Source: Tetrahymena elliotti 4EA
Taxonomy: Eukaryota > Ciliophora > Oligohymenophorea > Hymenostomatida > Tetrahymenidae
Reading direction: 5' to 3'
Length of the DNA: 64,000 bases
Assembly: GCA_000231825.2 (NCBI GenBank)
Contig: JH720293.1
Span: forward strand, 744,001 to 808,000
Positions within the stretch are counted from its first letter, which is position 1; each line of letters begins with the position of its first letter. Positions 12,701 through 24,700 of this stretch are shown here, piece by piece. The notes under the pieces were generated by a model. That model did not search any database. It was not told the DNA's origin and worked only from the letters and a program-made list of their open reading frames with translations. The position numbers were made by a program, and so were the translations under genes.

Positions 12701-13859
12701 ATAACAAAATCTAAAAGATAGAATGAGAACGAGATGATTTTGAGTTAGCCATTGTTGATCCTGTAGCTCTATTTCTTAACCCTACCATCAATATATCTAA
12801 AGCTTAATCTATATTTTATATTTCTACTGTAATTAAATCAGGTATTTAAACATCTCCATTTTTTGATTCTCTTATTTCTAATCCATCTTTTTGATCTCTT
12901 CCATTAAAGAGATCATATATCTTCTCATTATACACTTCGAAAAAGCTTATATACAATCTGTAATCTTCTTAGTTTCTTTTACTAAGTTCAGATAAGATTT
13001 AATAAAGTGAACGAGGAAGTATGCCCCTTTCTTTACCTTACAAATAAGAAAGTATTTTTTCATTATTTAGTTAAGAAGGGTTTTCGCTATGATCTCCTAA
13101 TATTGTATATGTTTTACCAGCACCTGTTTAACCACTATTTAATAAATTAAATTAAAATTATAATTTTTTAACAAAATATTAACTGAATTAAAAATATCAT
13201 CTGTTTGGTTTCTAATTTCTTTTTAGAAAGAATTCTATCAACAAAATAAAAAATAATAGATTTACTAAGCAAATATGGTATTATTAGTTCCACTTAAAAA
13301 AGAAAGGATAGATTCCTAAGTAAGATTGTAAACATCATCTTAATTTGAAACTGAAGGTAAAATGCTATTGAACTTCATGTGTAAACTATTTCCAGGTCTC
13401 ATAATCTTCAAAGTAGAATCCTATTTAATTAGTTTACAAAATATTGTTTTATTTTTATTTAGAAAAAGCATTATCAATAAATAAAGCTATATATCTTTAT
13501 TCTATATATTCATTTTATCTTCTAAAAAGCTTATTTTATTGTCAAACATAAATAGACTAATATAATAACTATTTACATCAACTTAACGTATAAATTATTC
13601 TTGAAGCTCGTTCGTTAATGTTGGGCGTATACGTATTATAATTGAAACTTTATCCTTTAGCTCTATTTCGTCTCCTTGATTTTGCTAAATAATACTCTAT
13701 CCTTTTTTTTATAGCACTCTATCTGGAGTAGCTAATTGAGATCTATTATTTCCATTCTTTTTTTTTATATTAAAATAATTCTAAATTAAATATCCTTAAT
13801 TAATATCTTTATCATACAGATTAACGAAGCTTAATAGGGCTCTTTGATTGATTACGCAT
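9709..13859 (-). CDS. Kinesin with N-terminal motor domain
   Basis: ATP-driven microtubule motor of about 1,000-1,100 residues in about a dozen exons. After a short basic leader (MRNQSKSPIKLRQS), the motor begins at about residue 60 with KDKVSIIIRIRPTL. It contains the P-loop AYGQTGAGKTYTILGD, switch I NSKSSRSHS, switch II VDLAGSE, and the microtubule-binding INGSLSTLGHCISALID followed by HIPFRNSKLTRVLSDSLSGN. The motor ends LQFANRAKRAVLDGRNLRAD. A predicted coiled coil follows (IDYEEYEELSKAYARERF, IENIQLKKENEELRQ), then a long Asn/Ser/Gln-rich tail ending near KQQSDFGMQKEK. Small introns are forced by in-frame TGAs: one splits GTNNTIFA from YGQTGAGKT, one precedes RMADDFSDKK. The exact last exon is uncertain: TGA at 9709-9711, or a spliced stop a few codons away. 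The motor is complete with all nucleotide motifs. I cannot assign a kinesin class because the neck does not match one I know. Confidence 0.92.
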
Positions 13860-14829
13860 TTTTCTCTATTTTATTATGTTTTAAACTTTTTCTACTTGTT
13901 GATAATATCACTAAAAATTGAACTGTCCCTTATTTGCTTAAATAATTTGTTGATTAGTTTATTTTTTTGATATTTGATAAAATTTTTATTCTGTTATTAT
14001 TTATTTCTTCTAAATTCAAACTTATTTTTACTAACAATAATACTTCTCAAAGATCTTATACAAAAGTAATTGACAAGCAACAAAGAGGCCCATGTATTTA
14101 TTCAATCAAATATATACTTTTGATTATATAATCTAACAAATAAGTCAAATTTCTATTAAGTTTAATAAAATACAAAATACATTCATATACGTTAAAAAGT
14201 TAGTTGGTTAATCAAAATCAAATTTCATATGAAAAACATTAAAAAATTATTTATTTCCTTAAATATTTTAACTTTTTTGCTTATAAATTTATTTTAATTG
14301 TTTTCATTAAAATTTTTAATCTTGAAAATTTATTTTAAAAAATTAATTTAATATTTTTCTTTTTTAATTTAAAAAAAAGCTTTAAATTTGAATAAAATAA
14401 ATTTAAATAAATAATTATCTTATTCTTTTAGATTAATTTTGTAATAATTATTATTTTTTTTGTTTGATTTAATAATTAATATAGATTAGATTGATTGATT
14501 GATACGCTGATAGATTTTAGCTATTTATTGATTTAAATTGAATTTTTATGCTTAAATTAATCAACTGGATAATATTTAATTTTATTAAAAGGAATATTTA
14601 TATTCATAAATATCAAATAACTTTTAGTTTTTTTATTATCTCAATCTTTTAAAATAGTATTACAGCTTTTTTTAAAATGTACAACAATTTCCCTCCTTCT
14701 TAAATGCCAGTAAGAATTTTTATTACTAGTATTATATAATAGGATACAAAATAAAGAAAAAATATTTTAAGAAGATAGAAAAATAGGCTATTTTAAATTT
14801 ATTTTTATAAAATTAAGTTTTATAATTCG
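13860..14829. other. Divergent intergenic region
   Basis: About 970 bp of A/T-rich DNA between the start codons of the kinesin gene (-) and the DZIP1-like gene (+). Both are plausible cytoskeletal or ciliary genes, so a shared promoter is possible, but I see no specific regulatory motif and no coding frame. Confidence 0.45.
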
Positions 14830-17557
14830 ATGCCTAATTCGTACTCTCAGATAGTCGCAAGTACTATGCCAGTTTATCCTCCAGCTGGTTTCTAAACATA
14901 AGGAATTTCAGGTATAAATTAAATGCCTTAATAGAGTATACCACCAGCTAATTTTTAAATGAACCCAAATTCTACTTTATAAGCTTAACCTCCAATGGTT
15001 GTAAATCCTATTGCTGCACCTATTACATCAGCAATGAGAATATAAGCTGCAAAAAGCTCTAGAATATCTTGGAGAAATGTCCATGACCTTGATATTGAAG
15101 CTTTGAAAAAATCTAATGATATTGAGACACTTGAATCATATCTTCCAAACCTTTTAGATTCAATTGTTACTTAAGAAGAATATGAAAAACTTAAACCAGA
15201 AGCATTGGTTAATCTTTTGTAAATATGCTAAATGAGTTTATAGTACTTTGATTACACTCAAGATTATCTTGAAAATCTTTCAAATGAAACATAAGATGAA
15301 ATCAATAAAATTTTAAAGAAAGTAATAAAAAATAAGTTAATTGTATGAATATTCTATGATATATTATGAAAAAAGGTTGATGAAGATAAAAAAGTATTGA
15401 AAAAAAGCAAAAGAGAAATTGAGAAAATGAAAAGTGAAATAGATATAAAGAAAGAAGCAATTAAAAAATACAAAGATTTTTTAAAATAAAGACCTCAATA
15501 TAAATGTCATATTTGCATAAACAAAGTATTAATTATAGTAAAAAAACTCTAATTATTTATTATTCTTCTTTATTCAAATCAGTTTTTTGCTAATGAAGAC
15601 TACTTAGATGCACATATTAAAAGAAGGCATGCTCATGTTTTGCCTATGAATGCTAATCACCCTAATTTTGCAGTGATGTAAAATATGGTTTTTGCTTAAT
15701 AGCTTTAGAAGGAACGTTTAGAATTTGAAAGACAATAAAAACTCTTACTTAAGAATGAGAAATTTTAAAAAGATGATGTGATTGATAAGTTAGAATTAAT
15801 TTTATAGAAGAACAGACAAGAGTAAGCAGAATTATAGTTAGAAATGTAAAGAAGACTTAAGGATATAGAATCACAACAAAATTAAGTAATCAATAAAAAG
15901 TAATAAGAAAATGAATTTTAAAGATAGCAAATTGTTGACTTGATGTAAAATATGAATAAAATACATGATGTAAATTTTATCTTTTTGCAAGCAGAATGCA
16001 TTAAATGTAATCATTTAATTTTGAAAATTAGGAAATAACAAACTTAAAATATAGAGAAGTTGTTATACAATAAACAACTTAGAATGAGTAAAGAGAATCA
16101 TAACTCCAAGAGCTTTATAAAAAATAAAATGAATTATTTGAAAATAATTAAAAGTTAAAGATGTAACAAATTGAGTTAGAAAAGTAAAAAGAAAAATAGC
16201 TCCTAGAAGAAAAAAAAAGATTGGAACTTCTCAAATAATAAAATTCATTTTATTAAGAAACAGGAAAGCAATAAAATAATAATGATGATTTGATAAAACA
16301 ACTCATCGGAGAGGATAATTATGGAAAAAGAGTGCAAAGTAATGTAAGCGATAAACAATAAATTCCTAGTGAGATTAAGAGGGTAACGAAATAAATTTCT
16401 GAAATTAAAGGAAATAGAAATGGAAATTAAATTGATAAGGAAACTATTGAAGAGCTAAATGGTATTTACCTAGGAAATCCTGATAAAGTTAACTAAAAAT
16501 AATAACCATAATAAAAAATAGATCCATAATAGCAAGCCAATAAATTTGTAAAAAACATTCAACCAAAGCTTTTATTCTAAAATTCTTTTTATTTTATAGA
16601 ATAGTATTGCTTCAAATATGATATTATAAGGCCATAATGCTTATAATTAGAAATAAAACACTAATGAAGAAGATATTTTAGAGGAAGGAGAAGTATTAGA
16701 TGACGAGTATTATTAATCTGAAGATGAAGAACAGAATAATAGTTATGATACAAATGAAAATGATATTGTAAGGGCTATTTTAAATAATCTAATAAATATA
16801 ATTTTTGTTTTTAAAAAAGTCAAAGGATAGAGAATTCAACAATTAATGTGAAGAAGAAAAAGAAAATTTAGATTTAAATTTCAAAAACAAAACAGATAAA
16901 AACAAGCAGCTTTAAGTTGATCATAAAATTAATAAAAAACTTAGTGAATAAGGAATTACATAGCCAATAGAAAATTTAAAAAATCTACCAAACGTATAAA
17001 AATTTTTGTCTTCTTTTTTTAAATTTAATATTTCCTATAAATTTAGAAAGAAGTTGAGTAGATTTTGGACTAAGTTAAAAATCCTAATAGAAATAACAGC
17101 AAGAAAAACAATGATTTTGATGATGATTTTGAATAAAGCAAAGGGAATAATTAAGGCACCAACTAATCTGGTAAAGGTATTTTACACAGCAGCAGGTATT
17201 ACTTTTTATTTTTACAAAAATATTAATCCCAAATTAAAACAAAGAAAAAATTAGGCATTAGAAGAGAGTTCTTAAAATTACGATGAATCTGGATACTATA
17301 ATGGATCAAAAGGAAGAACATATGAACTGTAAAGTATTACTATTATAAATCCATTTTATTAAAAATAATTTTAATTTTAGGTAAGCTAACCCAACATCAT
17401 TAAACAAATAACTTCAGTCATTTGGAGACTCATACACAGAAACACTATATTAAAATAAAAAACAAAAGAAGTTTGCCTATGAAGATTCAGGTAAAAAGAA
17501 AACTAAATTTCGTTCAGAACTTAATTTTTTTATTTAACTAAAATAGATGAATTCTGA
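14830..17557 (+). CDS. DZIP1: DZIP1/DZIP1L-like ciliary zinc-finger protein
   Basis: DZIP1 (Iguana) family proteins act at the ciliary base and transition zone and are needed for cilium formation. The leader is Pro/Gln-rich (MPNSYSQIVASTMPVYPPAG). At about 75-150 comes the Dzip-like N-terminal domain: SSRISWRNVHDLDIEALKK, then LLQICQMSLQYFDYTQDYLE, matching the family's W-R-x-(I/V)-H-x-x-D-(V/I)-D and (A/C)Q(L/M)xxxYxxxxQxxL pattern. A single C2H2 finger follows, YKCHICINKFFANEDYLDAH then IKRRH (C-x2-C-x13-H-x4-H), rejoined by an intron at about 15529-15587. The intron at 15322-15375 is also clear. Long charged coiled coil follows, then acidic and Gln/Asn-rich sequence. The likely end is FAYEDSDEF-TGA after a last intron (about 17492-17547). 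The single finger after a Dzip domain makes the family call firm. Exon borders in the second half are less certain. Confidence 0.85.
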
Positions 17558-18712
17558 AATAGTTAAAAATCTAAAGATCTTATTTCAGAAATATTCTTTG
17601 ATAATTAAAAAAGATACTTAATAAATTATGAAACTATTAAAAGAATCTATTTTTAAAAGATTTTGGTAGATTATTTAATTATTTATTTATTAAATGTTAC
17701 TTAGTTTTTTTTAAATCCAAAAATATTTTATAATCATGAATTTATTTGATTCAAATTATTGATATTTCTTTTTTCAATTTTCCTATTAAATTCTTAATAT
17801 GAATATTTTAAAAATCTAATAAAGAGTTAATAACTTATATTTCTCTATTTGTTAAAAGGGTTTTTATTTTTATTTCTTTTTACAATAATTTTAATTCGAA
17901 CTTTAAAATTCCAATTAGAGTATCTAGATTTATAATTCAGTTTATGAAACGCCTCATTTTAAAATTATTTTTAATTTAAAATATTTATTCTTTCACTCAA
18001 TTAATTTTATTTTTTGAATAAATTTATACTTCAAAAATTATTTATCAAAATCTTCTCACAATTATTCTTTTCAAATTTTCCTTTGAAATTATTTTTATTA
18101 ATTTTTCAAAGTCTAATTTAGGATTAAAAATTTTTTTTGTTTTCACTCTCAAAATGTCTTTGAATCTGTAAAATTGATTCTATAATTTTAAATTTAAGGT
18201 TAAAATTCAAATATAAAGAATTACTTTTCAATTATAGAAACGTCTAAGTTTTGGATTTATTTTTAACTTCAAATGTTGGTTCTTTATTAACTTAAAAATA
18301 ATTTGTGGTATTTTTTAAGTATTTATTTAAATGTTAGATAGAAACATGGACTTAATTATTAATAATTTAGGTTTGTATTAATTGTTTATTTTTGAAAATT
18401 ATGTAAGGAAAAATGAGTTTTAGATTTAATTTAATTATAGTAAAAAAAAAAACGAATTAATTTGTTAATAATAAGTTATAATTGAAATATTTAAGAATAA
18501 ATACATATTTTTTATGATTTAAAAGCTATTTTTGTTATGTTTATTTATTAGTTTGTTTTTCAATAGTTATGAAGAGACTTTTTATTTAATTCAATCTTTT
18601 TTGAAATTAGGATTGTATTGTATACTTAATCTATAATTTTTGGTGAAAAAAAATATATATTTTACAAATTTAAAGAGTTATAGTAATTAATTTATAGCTC
18701 AAATTTTTTAAG
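17558..18712. other. AT-rich intergenic spacer
   Basis: About 1.15 kb, strongly A/T-biased, between the DZIP1-like gene and the IP3-receptor-like gene. No coding frame, RNA gene or clear repeat is visible. The promoter of the channel gene should lie in its 3' part. Confidence 0.5.
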
Positions 18713-21700
18713 ATGGATAGTAACAGTTCAGAAGTAGCTTAAAGAAATATATAGACAGGCAAAAAGACTCTCCATTTTGGAGCAATGGTGTACATCTGCT
18801 TTGAAAATGAAAGAGGAGAAGAGTATTTTACAACTGCAGAAGGTTTTACAAAAAATAAAATTAGACTGAAATAATCTGATACAATGGAGAAAAATGCTAA
18901 CTTTACTTCAGGACTTTTTAAGATATTGCCTCCATTTTATGATAACGAGTATATAAAAACAAAGCAGGTATCTGACCAAAAGAAGCAAGAAAAAAAAGAA
19001 AAGAAAAAATCATTTAATCGAAGAGGTAATCATCAATTTTGTTTTTTTAATTGATGTATCTATCTTGTAATTTTTAAAAACATAAATAAACATTGGTAAG
19101 ATAGATAGAAAATATGCAAAATAAAGTATAAAATCAAATTTATTTAAAAAAATACTTTATTTGAAGGATTAAAGCAGACATATTAGCAAGATTTTAACTA
19201 TTTTTATTTTTTAAATTTAGCTGCAAGATAGGAAATTCCTAAATAAATAAAATTAATGGAAGAAGAAGCTTAATTGAATTATGACTAATATGAAAAGCTT
19301 AAAGGAACACCTGTTTTATATGGCTAGACAATTTAATTATTGCACCATAATTCAAATAAATATCTTTAATTTGATTAGAAGAGTGTTTCAGACTTTGAAA
19401 GTGATAATCTCAGGTAATTTTTCCTTTTTTTTTGTTAAAACATTTTTTTTAATTTTAGTATAACTTTACAGTTAGTTTTGAAAGTCTATAATAATATAAT
19501 GTAATATCATTTGATCGATCTTTTATCCTTATTTTATATAAAAAATAACAACTAAAATATTAAGGGTGAGCTTAAATGAAGAATATTCAGAAGAGACATA
19601 ATTTAGAATTTTGCCTTGTTTCAGTTATTAGTAAGAAAGTCAAGGATTGATCTTTGATCAAGATACCGTTTATATTGTGAGCACAATAGATTCTAGAAAT
19701 AGCGTTGGTGATCCATATCTTCATGCATCAAAAGATATAGAACCCCAAGATTAAAAAAAATAAAAGAAAAAAGAAATGAACATTTCTACCGATAAAAAAT
19801 CTTAATGGAAGTAAATAAATTAATAAGCTAAAAAAATAACTATTAAAACAATAAAATAAAGGTTAAGAATATTTTGTGATTATAATGATGAGAAAAATGG
19901 TATGCTCTCTGTTTGTGATATCATTTGGATCAATTACTCTGAAAAAGATGTAAAATTAAAAATTAAAAATTTTTTATATCAAAAATGTAAATTTTAAAAT
20001 AGCTAAACTTGCTAGTATAAAAAATAGCAGAAAACGAAGAAGATGAAAAATATCTATTAAAGTTTGAAGATTGTGATTCAACTGAAAAGTATAAAAAATT
20101 CGTAGGTAATTCAAATGGTATGTTCGTAATAGAAAGCTAAAATATGATGTAAGGAGGATTAGTAGAATGGGATAATATGTATAGGTTAAGACATCTTACA
20201 ACAAACCAATATCTTTCTTTAGTAGTTATGGGTACAAACGAAGTTATTTAAGATGATAGATGTTTAGTTTTGCATAAAGATTCAAATATGGCTAGTTATT
20301 TTAAATTTGAATTAATTTATTCCACACTAATTTCAAGAAATCGCAAAAATTTGACTAAGTACATGCAAAAAGTAGCAACAATAAAATATTAATTAAATGT
20401 TAAAAAAATAATTTAAAAATAATCTAGGATTCTTACTTTAGAATGTCGGTCAAAGCATCTTCAAAAGGAATAAAAGGTGAAGATGAAGAAGTTTTCTGGT
20501 TAAAAACTGCTGACTCTGATGAATTTAGAGAAGCTGTAAGAGGTATAAAATAGAAAATTAGTGGGTTTTTTTTGCTTTATCTTATTTTATCTAAAATTTA
20601 GAGTACCAAGAAGTTATGATATTGAATTCTACAGAAAAATAGATTTTCCCAGCATTTTCTACAGTTAAAAAGGAAGAAAATGTATTCAAATTAAATAAAG
20701 CAAGTTCGAACGAAGTCAGAATGACAGAGTTTTTGCTTTCATGCAGAAGAACTATTAAAAAAACTAAAGATTATCTTAATCCAGATGTAAATATTAAAAA
20801 AAACCATTTTTTTAGGAGTTAGTTAAAATTTTATTTTAAATTACATCTAGTACATTTAAAAAGAACCAGGAAAATTCTAACAAAAATATAAAAAATTCCT
20901 TGTTATGGTAGGCAGATTAGATAGATGCTTGATAGATCTTAACAGATTTTGTCACAATAAGCTTCGCGCTTACTTGTATATTGATTAGGAATATGGTTCA
21001 GTTAATAGTTTTATTTAGAACGTACTAAGAGAATAACTCTTCATAGAGTTGCTTGTATCCCTTTTGGCTCTTGCATTCCCAGATGTAGAAAATTTGAATG
21101 AGATCAAAAAGTTTGAGGAACAGAAAAATACAAAATAAAAACAAGAAGGTTATGAATAAGATAAAAGTAAAAACTAAATTAGAAAAAGAAGTTAAGTAAT
21201 TAATTGTTTGTTCATTAATAAATAAATAGGTGTTGCTTTCAATCTTGAAATTAAGGAAGAATTCGTAATAAAGAAAAAAAGAGTTTGCACTTTTATTTAC
21301 AAATTGCTTTCAAGTATTTGTACTTAAAATAGAAAGAATTAAGAAAAAACATCATATTTCTTACCACTATTTGCTATGTAGTCAAAATATATTCCAGGAT
21401 GCATGGAGTGTATATTTTCTATCATAAAAGATTATGGTGAATTGCTACAAAATTAATTGTAAACTGATTTAAATGTTAGTAGTATCCCATCTTAAGACAA
21501 ATAAAAATAAATAGTCACTAGAAAATTCTACACTAACAGCTCTGATATTTAAAAAGTAATTTTTATTTAATTTTACTATATCAATTTTTAATTACTAAAT
21601 AAAGATCAGCTTAAAATATGAAAGAAATTATTAAGAAGTCACTAATTTACTCAAGTCAAATTAATTTTACTTGAAGTTAGATGAGAGATGGGATATGTTT

Positions 21701-24700
21701 GAATTTTTCTGTTATCAGTTAATTGAAACTTTAGATTTCAATACTAAGAGATCCCTTTTAAAGTTTTTAGGGTTTGCTTCTACAGATAAGGGAGATGGTG
21801 TTAATGAAAATCAAGAATTAATTTACTAATATTTGATTCCTGATAATGAAGAATATATGTATGACAAAGGATATTTGATAAGCATAAAAAGTGAAGGCCC
21901 AGAACTTTTAGTTACCCACGAATAGCGTAAATTAGTTGATATAGTCAAAAAACAATATAATATCTCTAAGAATGCAATGACTATTGGGTATATAAATTAC
22001 ATTTTTTAGAAAAAAGAATATTTAATGAAAAATAATTTTATTTGAATAGACTAAACTAAAATAACAAGAAAAGTGATGATGAAATATTGAGTTTTTTCAA
22101 TGATTAAATGGAATTTTATTCAAGTATGTGTAATAAGAGAAATAACACATGGAAAAAGTTTGTTGATAAAAGTTGTAAGTTTGAATCGTTAGTAGACACT
22201 ATTATGGAAGAGAAGATCACTTACGATATTAGGGCTATCATTTGTTAGCTTCTCAATAAGGTATATATCGATCTAAATTCATATATTTATCTAAAAATTA
22301 TTTTCTTTTATTAATTAGCTCTATGTCGATTAAGAACCAAAAAGACTAAGATACTTACCTGAACTTTGCAAAATATTAGAATAAAAAAATATTTAAGATT
22401 GGAATGAATAAGCTATAAAAGAAAAGGAAGTTGACCAAGAAGATAACAAGATTAAAGAAAAACTCATAAACTACATAAAAGATAAAGCTCAAATAATTGA
22501 AGAAATATCTAATGAAATTAAGCTAGATAAATAATCAGCTAATGCTATTTAAGACATTAACTTAAAAGTATATCAAAAGTGCAATGATGTTTACAATAAT
22601 CTTACTTACGAAATTGTTAAGATGTTAAGACTTATGATAGATTTTGGTAAATATAACATCCACAATGATATTAGCAAATTTGCAAAAATGAAAGAAAAAT
22701 ATGAAATGTAATCTGCTGAATTCTTTAAGATTATCTCAAACATATTGAGCATATTTGAGTTTGATAAAACATTCCCTGAAGCTCGTAAAATTCTCATAAA
22801 AAAAAGAGAAGAGGAAAGACAATAGGCTTAAAATAAACTTCAAGAGTAGGGTGTAAAAACACTTAAAATGTTATTATAAACAGCCATAGATATTGTAGGT
22901 ATACCACAAAGCACAGATTCGAATAAAAAGAAAAAGAAGAAATAAACGTAAAATACTGATTAATTATACCCTTTCCATATATGTAGTGTATTTATTTATT
23001 ATTTATTGAATAAATAGTAATTTTGAAGTTATGGCAGATGAAATAAATATTTCAGACAGTTTCTTGAAGCAAACTGATGTCTTGAAAAAAATTTTACAAA
23101 GATTCTTTAGTGATAATTAGGATGATGTTGAATTCAAAATTAAATAAGAAATTTGTGAAATTTTAAAATAATTCCTTAACTATAAATAAGATTACATGCT
23201 GAATAGAATAAAATACTAATTCAGCTACTTAGTAACAGAAAAGCTAGATACTGTTAATAAATTAAAAGGAGTGACAGATGAAAAAGCTATTAGCCAAATT
23301 CTCAAGGATTTCAAGGATAATATATAGAATAATATAGATGCCTTCATACCTAGTGTACTATTAACAGGAACTGAGGTAGACAAAAAACCTGAATTTGAAA
23401 AGTAATTCCAATCTAAAAACTTAAATAACATAAATTCAAATGCATTCCCATCTCTTAATTTTGGTAACAAAGCTGCTAAAGAAGCAAATGATGGAGATAT
23501 CATCAATATTAATAAAATCCTTGGCTTTTAGATTCTACCAAGTTTAATTGTACTCTTCTGCTTCACTTAAAATTATGAAATGGAAGAAAAACTTCTTTAA
23601 ATAACTACCCGTTTCTACAATTAAAGATAAGAGTTTGCTACTCTAGCTTCTTAATTATTAATTCTTTTTGATCAAGAAAATTAGCAAGTATTAGAATTCA
23701 CAAGAAGCATAATTACCAGTAGATTAGATAAAAATGTAAATGAGTCTGAAACTTGGATGAAGTAACTAGATGAAAAGGAGAACATGAAAATATTAAGATA
23801 GACAATCAAAGATGTATAGTTTTTCGCAGATATTCTTTGCATGGGTACTAAGCCAGATGTATAAATTGATAATAAAACTGGAGCAAAGCAATACACCACA
23901 TTACAAGCAGATTTAGTAAAATCTAATGATGTTCTATTTGGACAAACTGATAATTAAAGAAAATAACAAGGTAAGTGAAATATTATTTTGAAATTATGTT
24001 TAAATAAATATTAAAAATTAGGAAACTTGGAAATGGATCCAATCAGACAAGATATATTTTATCATAACAAGGTTCATATTTTGGCTATCAATTTAATTAA
24101 AGATTCAATCTACCTGTTAGAAGAATTAGAATAGTAGTCTAATTAATTGGGAAGTCATGACGGCCAAAATAAAGCATAAAAGATCTATCATGAGATGAGA
24201 ACTTTGTTCAAAACTTGCATGACATTCTTAAGAAACTTTGTGTACAAAAATACAGTGAATCAAAATCTCTTAAGTGAGTACTTGGAAAAATTACATAAGG
24301 CTTTACCATTCGATATTGGTTTAATGGAGCTTTACTGGGAAATATTTAGAGATAATAAAAAGATTTGCTTAGAAAATCAAGAAAAAATAGCTGAGGATTT
24401 TATAAGTCTAATTCAAAAGAATGGTAGACAAGCCAAGTACCTGGAATTCTTTATTATCATTCAAAAAGCTAATGAAGAGCATCTAATTAAAAACCAAAAG
24501 TTTGTTTTGAATCTATTTTTAAATGATAAATACAAAAAGGATATTTTATATTTAGCTGATACTGAAAAATTATCATTCGACTTCAGAGAAGTCCATATGA
24601 ATGTAATTTGTTTCAAATTTTTAAATAATTTTTTGGAATTTTTATTTTAATGACAAATATGAAGGATGAACCTTACTTATATCACTCCAAGTTGTTGTAA

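Noticed and set aside
17006..17254. 82-codon plus-strand frame with hydrophobic residues
   Set aside because: Other-frame reading inside the DZIP1-like gene; the acidic and charged frame there has the Gln codons and spliced context.
22606..23899. Several minus-strand open frames of 60-93 codons
   Set aside because: They lie inside exons of the IP3-receptor-like gene on the plus strand; hydrophobic composition is typical of antisense frames.
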